Positions 34,475 through 50,036 are shown, numbered from the stretch's first letter. The stretch: 64,000 bases of DNA from Nocardioides flavus (ex Wang et al. 2016) (GCF_014653115.1 NZ_BNAD01000002.1:124001-188000); one strand, 5' to 3'. Numbers and translations: made by a program. The notes: generated by a model not told the origin, from the sequence alone.

Positions 34475-35669
34475 GCAGCTCGCCCAGCCGGGGTCGTACG
34501 CCCCACGCGGCGAGCAGCTCGTCGTACTCGCGGGACGCGGCCGTGCCGTCGGCGCCGGTCCGCACCGCACGCAGCAGGGTGTTGCGGGGCGTGTGGGCGC
34601 TCTCGACGAACTCCACGACGTCCACGCGGTAGCCCTCGCGGCGCAGCAGCGAGGCGCGCAGCGCGTCGGTGAGGGTGTCGGCGAACCGCTCGCGCAGGAT
34701 GCCGTGGCGGGTGAGCATGGCGTAGGGCTCCGGCGCCTCGGCGGTGCGCAGCTGTGCGGCGATGTCGTGGTGGCAGCAGGGGGCGGCCAGCACGAGCGGC
34801 GCCTGCCACTCCAGCGCCCGGTGGAGCGCGTCGTCGGTCGCGGTGTCGCAGGCGTGGAGGGCGAGCACGACGTCGGGCGCGAGGGCGAGCCGCGCGTCGG
34901 CGATCGAGCCGACGACGAACTCGGCCTCGATCCCGAGCCGCTCAGCGACCCGGGCGTTGTGGTCGGCCGACTGCTGCTTGACGTCGACGCCGGTCATCCG
35001 CACGGGCCAGCGACGGCTGAGGTGGGCGTGCGCGGCGAACGTGAGGTAGGCGTTGCCGCACCCCAGGTCCACGACCCGCAGCGGCTCCTCGGCGGTGGGC
35101 GTGCGCACCCGCCCCTGCGCGACAGCGTCGTCGAGCGCGGCGTCGAGCAGGCGTACGAACTCCTCCACCTGCCGGTACTTCGCCTGGCGGGTGGGCTTGA
35201 CGCGACCCTGCGCGTCGCTGATCCCGAGCGCGACCAGCACCGGGTCGTCCTCGGCGAGCAGCCGGTCCTTGGGGCGGTCGTGGCCGCGCACCGGCTCGAC
35301 CTCCTCGACACGCGCCGAGGTGTGCAGCAGCGGCACGCCCTTCTTGGTGACCCGCAGCTGCAGGGTCGCGGTGGTGGTGTCCACGTGCCAGTTGGCGAAC
35401 GGCTCGGCGAGCAGCGCGTCCACGGCGGCCTCGGCGACCTCGCCCAGCCGGTGGTTGGCCGTGTGCGCCTGCGTCGCGTCGTACGACGTCACCTGCAGGT
35501 GCCGACCGCCCTTGAGGTCGACGGCGCGGACCTCGACGCGGCGCACGTCGCGGCCGCCCACGTGCGGCACCGGCTGGCCCTTGCGCCGGCCGGTGGCCAG
35601 CGCCCGCACGAGGTGGTCGGCGTCGAGGACCGCGGCCCGGACGGTGGCGAGCTCGTCGGCCCGGCTCAC
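34464..35669 (-). CDS. Class I SAM-dependent methyltransferase (GSTCD/PCCH type)
   Basis: 401 residues. The N-terminal third (1-150) is a separate alpha/beta region of unknown role. The Rossmann methyltransferase domain starts at LRVVDLGCGNAYLTF (SAM motif I, about residue 195) and includes TGVDVKQQS, LALHACDTATDDAL (about 265) and APCCHHDI (about 290). The PCCHH motif is shared with GSTCD and related putative RNA methyltransferases. The target is unknown. GTG 35669 lies 10 bp after a 27-codon membrane peptide gene on the same strand, so the two probably form an operon. Confidence 0.83.
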   Translation of the reverse strand: MSRADELATVRAAVLDADHLVRALATGRRKGQPVPHVGGRDVRRVEVRAVDLKGGRHLQVTSYDATQAHTANHRLGEVAEAAVDALLAEPFANWHVDTTTATLQLRVTKKGVPLLHTSARVEEVEPVRGHDRPKDRLLAEDDPVLVALGISDAQGRVKPTRQAKYRQVEEFVRLLDAALDDAVAQGRVRTPTAEEPLRVVDLGCGNAYLTFAAHAHLSRRWPVRMTGVDVKQQSADHNARVAERLGIEAEFVVGSIADARLALAPDVVLALHACDTATDDALHRALEWQAPLVLAAPCCHHDIAAQLRTAEAPEPYAMLTRHGILRERFADTLTDALRASLLRREGYRVDVVEFVESAHTPRNTLLRAVRTGADGTAASREYDELLAAWGVRPRLGELLNR

Positions 35670-35679
35670 GGGACCGCGC

Positions 35680-35763
35680 TCACAGGACGGCGGCGAGGAC
35701 GACGATGAGGATGAGGGCCCCCAGCGCGACCGGGATCACGAGCCGGCGGTGACGGGGGTTCAT
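35680..35763 (-). CDS. 27-residue membrane peptide
   Basis: A short ORF starting MNPRHRRLVIP and continuing as one hydrophobic helix (VALGALILIVVLAAVL), with a strongly basic N-terminus that predicts cytoplasmic orientation. It is supported by a TAGGAT -10 box (35770-35775) placed 6 nt before ATG 35763, exactly as in other leaderless genes here, and by the 10-bp gap to the methyltransferase gene. I recall similar tiny MNPRxRRxVIP proteins in other actinobacteria. Function unknown. Confidence 0.65.
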   Translation of the reverse strand: MNPRHRRLVIPVALGALILIVVLAAVL

Positions 35764-35769
35764 GCCCTC

Positions 35770-35775
35770 ATCCTA
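35770..35775 (-). promoter_or_regulatory. -10 box of the membrane-peptide/methyltransferase operon
   Basis: TAGGAT on the minus strand, 6 nt before ATG 35763. It is the main evidence that the 27-codon ORF is a gene. Confidence 0.45.
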
Positions 35776-35824
35776 GTGACCGGCGCGGCAGCCGCTCATT
35801 CCCCGACGCCCCCGCGCGGGGTCG

Positions 35825-37105
35825 TCACCAGTGCTCGAGGGACTCCCGGAACACCAGCGCCAGGTCGTCGGGCGTGACGTCGACGGGCGCCGTGGCGAGC
35901 AGGCGCTGCTGCTGCATCGCACCGGCGACCAGGTCGTCGACGTCGGCGTCGCCGTAGCCGAGCTCGGCGAGCCCGCTCGGCAGCCCGACGTCGCGCATCA
36001 GGCCGCGCAGCACCTCGGGCAGCGACCCGCCCGTCCCGCCGAGCAGCTCGGCCGCGCGCCGGTGCCGCTCGGGCGACGCGTCGTGGGTGAGGGCGAAGGC
36101 TGCGGGCGCGGTCATCACGACGGCCATCCCGTGCGGCACGATCGGCTCGTCGGCGGGGTAGCCCTCGGGACGGTAGTCGCGCACCCGGCCGGCGATGGGA
36201 TAGGCGCAGGCGTGCGGGACGTGGACCCCGGCATTGCCGAACCCGAGCCCCGCGAAGGTTGCCGCGAGAGCCATCTGCTCGCGCGCCTCGACGTCCCCGC
36301 CGTCGCGGACCGCCCGGCGGAAGGCACCCGCCAGCAGGGTCATCGACTTCTCGGCCCACATGTCGGCGATCGGGTTGGCCCCGCAGTAGGGCACCCGCTG
36401 CTGGGGCTGCTTGGCGTCGAAGTCGGCGTACCACCGCGCCGTCCAGCTCTCCAGCGCGTGGCACAGGATGTCCATCCCGGCCGACGCCGTCACCATCGCC
36501 GGCTGCGTCATCGCGAGGTCGGGGTCGACCACGGCGAGGGTGGGGCGCAGCCGGGCGTGCGAGATGCCGGTCTTGACCTTGAGCGCGAGCACGTCGAGCA
36601 CGCAGATCGTCGTCGACTCCGCCCCGGTGCCGCTCGTGGTCGGCACCGCGACGAGCGGGAGGAGCGGGTGCTCGGGCGCCCGGCCGCCGCCGACCGGCGC
36701 GTTGACGTAGTCGAGGAGCGTGCCGGGGTTGGTCAGCATCAGGTCCACGGCCTTGGCCGTGTCGATCGACGACCCGCCGCCGACCGCGACCACGGCGTCG
36801 AAGGGGCCGGCGTCGCGGGCGAGGGCGACGGCCGCCTCGAGGGAGGCGTCGGTGGGCTCGACCCGCGCGCTCGTGTGCACGACGACCTCGAGGCCGTGCG
36901 CCCGCACCTGCTGCGCGATCCGGTCGGGGTGACCCGTGGCGGCGACACCGGGGTCGGTCACCAGCAGCACGCGGCGCGTGCCCCCGGTCGCAGCCCCGGT
37001 CGCAGTGCCGCCGCACAGCTGCTGGACGTCCCAGCCGATCTCGTGGCTGGCGCCCCGACCGAACTTGAGGCCGGGCGCGGCGTAGGTGAAGACGGTCTCG
37101 CTCAT
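35825..37105 (-). CDS. Iron-containing alcohol dehydrogenase, hydroxyacid-oxoacid transhydrogenase type
   Basis: 426 residues of the group III (iron-activated) dehydrogenase family. The N-terminus ETVFTYAAPGLKFGRGASHEIG resembles ADHFE1/HOT. NAD-binding GGGSSIDTAKAVDLM is near residue 115, followed by PTTSGTGAEST. Metal-ligand residues lie in MDILCHALESW (about 225) and VHVPHACAYPIAG (about 305). HOT couples oxidation of 4-hydroxybutyrate to reduction of 2-oxoglutarate; a simple alcohol dehydrogenase cannot be excluded. The ATG at 37105 overlaps the NUDIX stop (ATGA). Confidence 0.85.
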   Translation of the reverse strand: MSETVFTYAAPGLKFGRGASHEIGWDVQQLCGGTATGAATGGTRRVLLVTDPGVAATGHPDRIAQQVRAHGLEVVVHTSARVEPTDASLEAAVALARDAGPFDAVVAVGGGSSIDTAKAVDLMLTNPGTLLDYVNAPVGGGRAPEHPLLPLVAVPTTSGTGAESTTICVLDVLALKVKTGISHARLRPTLAVVDPDLAMTQPAMVTASAGMDILCHALESWTARWYADFDAKQPQQRVPYCGANPIADMWAEKSMTLLAGAFRRAVRDGGDVEAREQMALAATFAGLGFGNAGVHVPHACAYPIAGRVRDYRPEGYPADEPIVPHGMAVVMTAPAAFALTHDASPERHRRAAELLGGTGGSLPEVLRGLMRDVGLPSGLAELGYGDADVDDLVAGAMQQQRLLATAPVDVTPDDLALVFRESLEHW

Positions 37106-38022
37106 GCGTGCTCCCGTTCGGTGTCGACCGGCTGCTCCCGGACCCATCGGACGATGTCCAGGACGTCGATCGCGCCGTCGTCGACGTCGCGCACCGGCAC
37201 CCACGCGACGTCGTCGGTCGTGCCGTCGTGCTCGACCACGCGTGGGTCCCCCTCCGCCACGGTGGCGCGGAAGACCAGGTGGACGCCGTGGTAGTCCTCG
37301 ATGCGTCCCGACGGGGCCGTGCCCGAGAAGTGGGTGTCGTGCACTCCCACCAGTCCGTCGACACTGCAGGGCAGCCCGCACTCCTCCTCGACCTCGCGGG
37401 CCAGCGCCACCGACGGGTGCTCGCCGTGGTCGACTCCCCCGCCCGGGAGGGTCCATCGGCCGGGATGCGCGGCACGGGCGGACAAGCGGGTGAGCAGCAG
37501 CTGCTCGTGCCCGTCGTGAAGGCGGGTGACGAGGGCGTACGCCGCGACGCGCTGCAGGCGGAACGGCTGGTGGTCGACCAGGGCCTCGGTGACGACGGCG
37601 GTCACCGGCACGACGCCGGACGCGACGTCGTCGAGGGCGCGCCAGGCGGCTTCACTGGTCGAGCCGTCCACCTCCAGGACACGCGGCGTCGGCGAGTCCG
37701 GCGAGACCCAGCCCTCGTAGACGAGACGGATGGCGTGGGCGTCGACGAGCTGGCCGTCGCGCGGGGAGCGCGGCATGTGCGCGCTGTAGACGCGCGCCCG
37801 GTCGCCGACCGTGGCGTCGAGACCCGTCTCCTCGACGACCTCGCGGATCAGCGCGTCACGCGGGTCCTCGCCGTGGTCGACGCCGCCGCCGGGCAGCGTC
37901 CACAGCTCGGCCCGCGAGATCCGCGGCGCGAGCCTGCTCAGCAGGATCTCCACGCGGCCGTCGCGCTCGCGCAGGATGACGGCGTACGCCGCCACTCGCT
38001 GTCGCCTCGGCAGGGATCCCAT
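37102..38022 (-). CDS. Tandem NUDIX hydrolase
   Basis: 306 residues with two complete NUDIX domains. The first box (about residues 46-68) has GGGVDHGE then REVVEETG, and the second (about 193-215) has GGGVDHGE then REVEEECG. Both keep the full GX5EX7REUXEEXGU pattern, so both may be active. NUDIX enzymes cleave nucleoside diphosphates linked to another group; the substrates are unknown. ATG 38022 has TAGGTT (38029-38034) 6 nt upstream. It is coupled to the iron-containing dehydrogenase gene by a 4-bp overlap. Confidence 0.87.
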   Translation of the reverse strand: MGSLPRRQRVAAYAVILRERDGRVEILLSRLAPRISRAELWTLPGGGVDHGEDPRDALIREVVEETGLDATVGDRARVYSAHMPRSPRDGQLVDAHAIRLVYEGWVSPDSPTPRVLEVDGSTSEAAWRALDDVASGVVPVTAVVTEALVDHQPFRLQRVAAYALVTRLHDGHEQLLLTRLSARAAHPGRWTLPGGGVDHGEHPSVALAREVEEECGLPCSVDGLVGVHDTHFSGTAPSGRIEDYHGVHLVFRATVAEGDPRVVEHDGTTDDVAWVPVRDVDDGAIDVLDIVRWVREQPVDTEREHA

Positions 38023-38028
38023 GCCCCC

Positions 38029-38046
38029 AACCTAGTGAAGTACGGT
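38029..38046. promoter_or_regulatory. Divergent leaderless promoters (NUDIX / acyltransferase 3)
   Basis: TAGGTT (minus, 38029-38034) serves ATG 38022, and TACGGT (plus, 38041-38046) serves GTG 38054. The start codons are 31 bp apart. The plus-strand box excludes the alternative GTG at 38045, which overlaps it. Confidence 0.5.
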
Positions 38047-38053
38047 GAGCGCC

Positions 38054-39100
38054 GTGCCCCCCACGTCCCGCGACCCGTGGCTCGACAACGTCAAGATGGT
38101 CCTGGTCACCCTCGTCGTGGTCGGGCACGCCATCGGGCTGGTCGAGGAGACAGCCGGCAGCCACTGGGTCTACGACTTCATCTACCTGTGGCACATCCCC
38201 GCCTTCGTCTTCATCAGCGGCTACCTCTCGAAGTCCTTCGAGTGGGACCGGCGGAGGCTCAAGAGCCTCGTCTACACGCTCGCCATCCCCTACCTCCTCT
38301 TCGAGCCGGCGCTGTTCTACTACCGCCGCGAGGTGGTCGGCGAGGGGGTGACGGGGCCACTGTGGTTCGAGCCGCACTGGACCATGTGGTACCTCATCGT
38401 GCTGCTGATGTGGCGCCTGGTGACGCCGATCCTCAAGCGGCACTGGATCTTCCTGCCGGTGTCGGTCATCGTCAGCCTGGTCGGCGGGATCTGGGACACC
38501 GAGGCCCTGATGTTCCCGCGGTTCCTCGGTCTGCTGCCGTTCTTCGTGCTCGGCCTGCACCTCAAGCCCCGACACCTCGCGCGCCTCGACGACGTGTGGG
38601 TGAAGGTCGCGGCGGTGCCGATGCTCGTCGGCATCGGGGTGATGGCGCTCTACACCGACGCGTGGACCGAGTCGGCCCTGATCTGGTACGACACGGGCTA
38701 CTCCGAGATCCCGATCGACAGCGAGTTCGTCTTCCAGACCCGGCTGACGGTGATGATGGTCGGCCTGGTCGGCGCCTTCGCGGCGATGTCGCTGGTGCCG
38801 CGACGCAGCCTCGGCTGGTTCACCACGATGGGCACGGCGACGATGGTGGTCTACCTGTTCCACGGCTTCGTCATCAAGACGGCCAAGGCGCTCGGGTGGC
38901 CGGACGTCACCGCGTCCTACCCGATGACCGGGCTGGTCGTCACGGTGGTCGGGGCAGTGGGCCTGGCGCTGCTCCTCGCCTCCCCGCCCGTACGCCGGGT
39001 GCTGGAGCCGTTCACCAACCCGCTCGGCTGGCTGGAGGCACGTCGCGACGCGCGACGGCGTCGGGACGACTCGGCGACCTCGGCCCCCACGTCGGCCTGA
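38054..39100 (+). CDS. Acyltransferase 3 family membrane protein
   Basis: 348 residues with about ten membrane helices. The N-terminal helix contains DNVKMVLVTLVVVGHAIG, with the conserved His of the acyltransferase 3 family, followed by HIPAFVFISGYL and the family Arg-rich loop. These enzymes O-acylate sugars, peptidoglycan or lipids at the membrane. The target is not identifiable. GTG 38054 is chosen from the -10 box; GTG 38045 is nine bases upstream. The 3' end overlaps the convergent plsC-like gene by 89 bp, which is unusually long. Confidence 0.85.
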   Translation: MPPTSRDPWLDNVKMVLVTLVVVGHAIGLVEETAGSHWVYDFIYLWHIPAFVFISGYLSKSFEWDRRRLKSLVYTLAIPYLLFEPALFYYRREVVGEGVTGPLWFEPHWTMWYLIVLLMWRLVTPILKRHWIFLPVSVIVSLVGGIWDTEALMFPRFLGLLPFFVLGLHLKPRHLARLDDVWVKVAAVPMLVGIGVMALYTDAWTESALIWYDTGYSEIPIDSEFVFQTRLTVMMVGLVGAFAAMSLVPRRSLGWFTTMGTATMVVYLFHGFVIKTAKALGWPDVTASYPMTGLVVTVVGAVGLALLLASPPVRRVLEPFTNPLGWLEARRDARRRRDDSATSAPTSA

Positions 39101-39863
39101 CCGCCGACCTGGGCACCACGTCGTAGGGCTCCGCCTCGACCCGGGTGGGAGCGTGCCCGCCGAGGTGCGCGGGGTACCACGGGGCGTGCTCGCCCGGTGC
39201 CGGCACGTGGTGCGGGAGCCGCTGCAACGCCTCGAGCTGGACGGTCAGCACCTCCCCCAGCCTGCGCGTGAAGGCGACGAGGTCCTCGTGCGGGCCGATC
39301 GTCAGCGGCTCGCCGAACGACACGTCGACCCGCCTGCCGCGGGTCAGGTCGGGTCGCGGCCCCCTGCCGCGCTCGTCGGGCAGCCCGACGGACCAGACCC
39401 GCTGGGCACCCCACAGAGCCACCGGCACCACGGGTGCGCCGGTCTCGCGCGCCAGTGCGGCCACGCCGGGCATCAGCGACCGGACGGTGTAGGACCAGCT
39501 GATCCCGGCCTCGGGGAAGGCACACACCGCCTCGCCCCCGCGCAGCAGCCGCCGCGCCATGACGTACGCCCCCGCGGGCGCCTCCCGGTCGACGGGGACG
39601 TGCCGCATCCGCGTCATCGCCCGCGCGACGACGGGGACGTGCCAGACGTCGTGGCGCGTCATGAACCGCAGCAGCCGGCCCGTCGGACCCGCGGCGCCCT
39701 GGACGAAGAGGAAGTCGGGGTAGGACACGTGCGTGGCGGCCAGGATCACCGGCCCCGTCGGTGGTATGTGCTGGACCCCGGTCTGCTCGAGGCGCAGGCG
39801 GAGGGCACGCAGGCCGGCGCGACCGATCCGGACGGCCGCCCGGTAGGTCCGCTCGCGCGGCAT
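39012..39863 (-). CDS. Lysophospholipid acyltransferase (PlsC-like)
   Basis: 283 residues. It has the PlsC motifs HVSYPD (H-x4-D, about residue 45), a central MRHVPVDRE block (about 87), FPEAG (block III, about 116) and PVVPVALWG (block IV, about 146). The family makes phosphatidic acid from 1-acylglycerol-3-phosphate or acylates other lipids. The C-terminal 40 residues are low-complexity, Arg/Pro-rich, and encoded in the overlap with the antisense acyltransferase 3 gene. The start ATG 39863 shares one base with the stop of the geranylgeranyl reductase gene (TGATG). Confidence 0.85.
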   Translation of the reverse strand: MPRERTYRAAVRIGRAGLRALRLRLEQTGVQHIPPTGPVILAATHVSYPDFLFVQGAAGPTGRLLRFMTRHDVWHVPVVARAMTRMRHVPVDREAPAGAYVMARRLLRGGEAVCAFPEAGISWSYTVRSLMPGVAALARETGAPVVPVALWGAQRVWSVGLPDERGRGPRPDLTRGRRVDVSFGEPLTIGPHEDLVAFTRRLGEVLTVQLEALQRLPHHVPAPGEHAPWYPAHLGGHAPTRVEAEPYDVVPRSAVRPTWGPRSPSRPDAVARRDVPPASRAGW

Positions 39864-41098
39864 CAGGAGAAGGGCGGGCGCGCGTCCCGGGCCACCGAGC
39901 GGCGGCCGGCCCAGCGCCAGACACGCGCGGCCCGGTCACGGTCCGCGTCGTCGACGAGGTTGCCCATCCAGCGCAGGGCCAGCGTCATCAGCCAGTCGGA
40001 CCTCATGCCGGCGGGACCGAGCGTGGCCACGACCCGGGGCTGGGTGGCGATGCCGGCGAGACGACGGGCGATCGAGAAGGCCTCGCCGTAGTGCTCGACG
40101 AGGGTGGTCCGCCACGCCTCCCCGAGCCCGGCGCCACCGGCGATGTGCTCGGCCACCAGGCGGCCCGTCTCGAGCCCGTAGTCGATGCCCTCGCCGTTGA
40201 GCGGGTTCACGCAGGCGGCGGCGTCGCCGATCAGCGCCCAGTTGGGGCCGGCGACGTTGCTCACCGCGCCGCCCATCGGCAGGAGCGCCGAGGTCGGCAT
40301 GCGCAACTCGCCCGAGAGGCCGAAGTCCCGGCCGATCGTGTCGGCGTAGGTCTGCATGAGCGGCTTGATGGCCACCTCGGCGGGACGCCTGCTGGTCGCG
40401 AGGGTGCCGGCGCCGAGGTTGACCGTGCCGTCGCCGAGCGGGAAGATCCAGCCGTAGCCGGGGACGAGCTCGCCCTGCTCGTCGCGCAGCTCGAGGTGCG
40501 AGCTGATCCACGGGTCGTCGGACATCTCGGAGTCGACGTAGGACCGCCCGGCCACGGCGTACACGGTGTCGCGGTGCCAGTCGCGCCCGAGCAGCTTGCC
40601 GAGCGGCGAACGCACCCCGTCGGCGACCACGAGCCAGCGGCAGGCCACCTCGTAGGTGCCCTCCGCGTCGCGCAGCTCGACTGCCGCCACCTGCTCGCCG
40701 TCGCGGCGTACGCCGACCGCGCGCGCCCCGTCGACCGCCCGGGCGCCGCTCTTGATCGCGACCGTGCGCAGGTGGTCGTCGAGCTCGGTGCGGGCGACCG
40801 CCGAGCCCCAGTCGGGCAGTGAGCCGCCCGGCCACGGCAGCAGCAGCGTCTGGCCGAAGCCGTGCGCGCGCAGGCCCTCGTTGACGGTGTGGGCACGCAG
40901 CCAGTCCTCGAGGCCGAGCTTCTGCATCTCGCCGATCGCGCGCGGTGTGAGGCCGTCGCCGCAGGTCTTGTCGCGCGGGAACGTCGCAGCGTCCGCAAGG
41001 ACGACGTCGAGCCCGGCGCGCGCCGCCCACGCCGCGGCCGCGGAGCCCGCGGGGCCGGCGCCGACGACCAGGACGTCGGCGGAGGAGGGTCGGGTCAC
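39863..41098 (-). CDS. Geranylgeranyl reductase family FAD-dependent oxidoreductase
   Basis: 411 residues. The N-terminal dinucleotide-binding motif is VLVVGAGPAGSAAAAW, followed by the family motif FPRDKTCGDGLTPRAI (about 42-57). The FAD GD motif is LIGDAAACVNPLNGEGIDYG (about 295-314). Members reduce double bonds of isoprenoid chains (menaquinone, archaeal-type lipids, chlorophyll). In actinobacteria a likely substrate is a menaquinone side chain, but this is inference. GTG 41098 has GAGAAT at 41105-41110, 6 nt upstream, and so is probably leaderless. It forms an operon with the plsC-like gene. Confidence 0.87.
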   Translation of the reverse strand: MTRPSSADVLVVGAGPAGSAAAAWAARAGLDVVLADAATFPRDKTCGDGLTPRAIGEMQKLGLEDWLRAHTVNEGLRAHGFGQTLLLPWPGGSLPDWGSAVARTELDDHLRTVAIKSGARAVDGARAVGVRRDGEQVAAVELRDAEGTYEVACRWLVVADGVRSPLGKLLGRDWHRDTVYAVAGRSYVDSEMSDDPWISSHLELRDEQGELVPGYGWIFPLGDGTVNLGAGTLATSRRPAEVAIKPLMQTYADTIGRDFGLSGELRMPTSALLPMGGAVSNVAGPNWALIGDAAACVNPLNGEGIDYGLETGRLVAEHIAGGAGLGEAWRTTLVEHYGEAFSIARRLAGIATQPRVVATLGPAGMRSDWLMTLALRWMGNLVDDADRDRAARVWRWAGRRSVARDARPPFS

Positions 41099-41165
41099 GC
41101 CGCGATTCTCTCAGGCGGGCCCAGCGCCCCCAAACCGGCGGCGGGCCGGTCCCCGGAGTCGCAGG

Positions 41166-41528
41166 TCAGTAGCTGAACGTCGTCGCTCCCTCGTCGCCGA
41201 TCCAGTCCCACATGGGGACGGTGCCGCCCTTCTCGGCGCCCTTGACCAGCGTGTGGTCGGTCAGCCCCTTGGCGTCCACGCAGATCGGGCAGACCAGGTA
41301 GGTCCCACCCGCGACGACGTACCGCTCCATCAGGCTCTCCAGGGACGGACACCCCTGGCAGGCGGTGGCCGTGGCCACTCCCTCCATCGCCAGGCGCACG
41401 GCCTCCTTGGTCAGGAACATGAGCGTGGGACGCCCGGACTCCGCGGCGCCGACGGCGACTAGGAAGGCGACGGTGACCTTCTCCGCGTCCTCCAGTCCGG
41501 TCGTGAGCGAGATGACGGCCTTGCCCAT
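41166..41528 (-). CDS. DsrE-family protein with two CxxC motifs
   Basis: 120 residues of the DsrE/DsrF-like sulfur-relay fold (KAVISLTTGLEDAEKVTVAFLVA at the N-terminus). It contains two CxxC pairs, CQGC (about residue 62) and CPIC (about 84), which could bind metal or handle sulfane sulfur. ATG 41528 has GGAAGGAG 6 nt upstream. It is divergent from an HxlR regulator, 134 bp apart, and may be under its control. Exact role unknown. Confidence 0.82.
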   Translation of the reverse strand: MGKAVISLTTGLEDAEKVTVAFLVAVGAAESGRPTLMFLTKEAVRLAMEGVATATACQGCPSLESLMERYVVAGGTYLVCPICVDAKGLTDHTLVKGAEKGGTVPMWDWIGDEGATTFSY

Positions 41529-41627
41529 GGTGGGCTCCTTCCGTGAGGTCGTGGACCCGGGGTGTCCCGGTGTTCCCTGTGTCCTCATGGAAGACCCGAG
41601 GACCGGTCCAGCGCACTTCACGATCTG

Positions 41628-41656
41628 TAGCGTCCTGGCGCTGCCCGGTCTAGCGT
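41628..41656 (+). promoter_or_regulatory. Promoter and direct repeat upstream of HxlR gene
   Basis: TAGCGT occurs at 41628-41633 and 41651-41656, 23 bp apart. The second copy is 6 nt before ATG 41663 and fits a leaderless -10 box. The first could be an operator half or an alternative promoter. Confidence 0.4.
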
Positions 41657-41662
41657 GGTCAC

Positions 41663-42346
41663 ATGCCCACCTACGGTCAGTTCTGCCCCGTGGCCAGGAC
41701 CGCCGAGCTCGTCTGCGAACGCTGGATGCCACTCGTGCTGCGCGAGCTCATGCTGGGCAGCACCCGGTTCAGCGAGATGCAGCGCGGCGTACCGCTGATC
41801 TCCCCCGCCCTGCTGTCCAAGCGGCTGCACCAGCTCGTCGCTGCCGGGGTGGTCACCGCGCACGGCGAGGGTCGCAGCCGGACCTACGAGATGACGCCGG
41901 CCGGGTGGGAGCTCTACCCCGTCATCGAAGCGATGGGCGTGTGGGGTCAGCGCTGGGCACGCAGCGAGTACGGTGCCGACGAGCTCGATCCCTCCCTGCT
42001 CATGTGGGACATGCGCCGCATGCTGCAGCCCCACGGACTGGCGGAGCGCCGCACGGTCATCGAGTTCTGGATCCGCGGCGGGCCGCCGCGCAAGAGCACC
42101 TACTGGCTCGTCGTCGACGGCGCCATCGACCTGTGCCTGGTGGACCCCGGGCAGCAGGTGGACCTGCGCGTCAACGCCGACCTGCGCGCGCTGACCCAGG
42201 TGTGGATGGGTGACCGCACCATGGTCGAGGCCCGCGAGGCGGGCCTGATCGAGGTCCTCGGCCCCCCGCGCCTCGCCGAGCGCTTCCCGACCTGGCTAGG
42301 TCACCACCCCGTGCTGGGCGGCGTGGCCCGCGCGGACGCCGGCTGA
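41663..42346 (+). CDS. HxlR-family transcriptional regulator with C-terminal extension
   Basis: 227 residues. Residues 1-105 form an HxlR winged helix (WMPLVLRELMLGSTRFSEMQ, PALLSKRLHQLVAAGVV, then wing). The remaining 120 residues resemble an SCP2-like sterol/ligand-binding domain, making it longer than simple HxlR proteins (about 110). Cys8 and Cys18 flank the first helix; related regulators sense thiol-reactive compounds through N-terminal cysteines. ATG 41663 is leaderless by its -10 box. It is divergent from the DsrE gene and convergent with rpoC. Confidence 0.85.
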   Translation: MPTYGQFCPVARTAELVCERWMPLVLRELMLGSTRFSEMQRGVPLISPALLSKRLHQLVAAGVVTAHGEGRSRTYEMTPAGWELYPVIEAMGVWGQRWARSEYGADELDPSLLMWDMRRMLQPHGLAERRTVIEFWIRGGPPRKSTYWLVVDGAIDLCLVDPGQQVDLRVNADLRALTQVWMGDRTMVEAREAGLIEVLGPPRLAERFPTWLGHHPVLGGVARADAG

Positions 42347-42411
42347 GCCGACGGGCCCCGACCTCGCCCCGGGCCGGGGCTGCTTCGCACACCGATCGAT
42401 CTCGGTACGCA

Positions 42412-42445
42412 CAACGCCCGCCCTCGCAAGCGAGGGCGGGCGTTG
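42412..42445. terminator. Perfect hairpin downstream of rpoC
   Basis: CAACGCCCGCCCTCGC (42412-42427) and its exact complement (42430-42445) form a 16-bp stem with a 2-nt loop, 46 bp after the rpoC stop. It also lies downstream of the convergent HxlR gene and is probably a bidirectional terminator without a U-tract. Confidence 0.8.
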
Positions 42446-42491
42446 GTGCTACTCGATCCGGTTCCTGGCACCAGACCTGATCGCACCGCGA

Positions 42492-46337
<3,846 letters not shown>

Positions 46338-46401
46338 GATGGCTGCAGTCCTTCGTTAGTACGTGGGAAGTTGAGCTGGGGACCGAGGGGGCCCGCCCGC
46401 T

Positions 46402-46437
46402 GGTCGAGGAGGTCGCGCTAGCGACCGTCACGAGACC
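46402..46437. repeat. Palindromic repeat between rpoB and rpoC
   Basis: GGTCGAGGAGGTCGC (46402-46416), loop GCTA, then GCGACCGTCACGAGACC (46421-46437). The stem pairs imperfectly. The outer sequences GGTCGAGGA and CACGAGACC recur at 50772-50804. I recall this type of GGTCGAGGA...CGAGACC palindrome as very common between genes in Nocardioides. In this site it could modulate the rpoB-rpoC transcript. Confidence 0.65.
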
Positions 46438-46454
46438 ACCGGACGGGCGTCACC

Positions 46455-50036
<3,582 letters not shown>

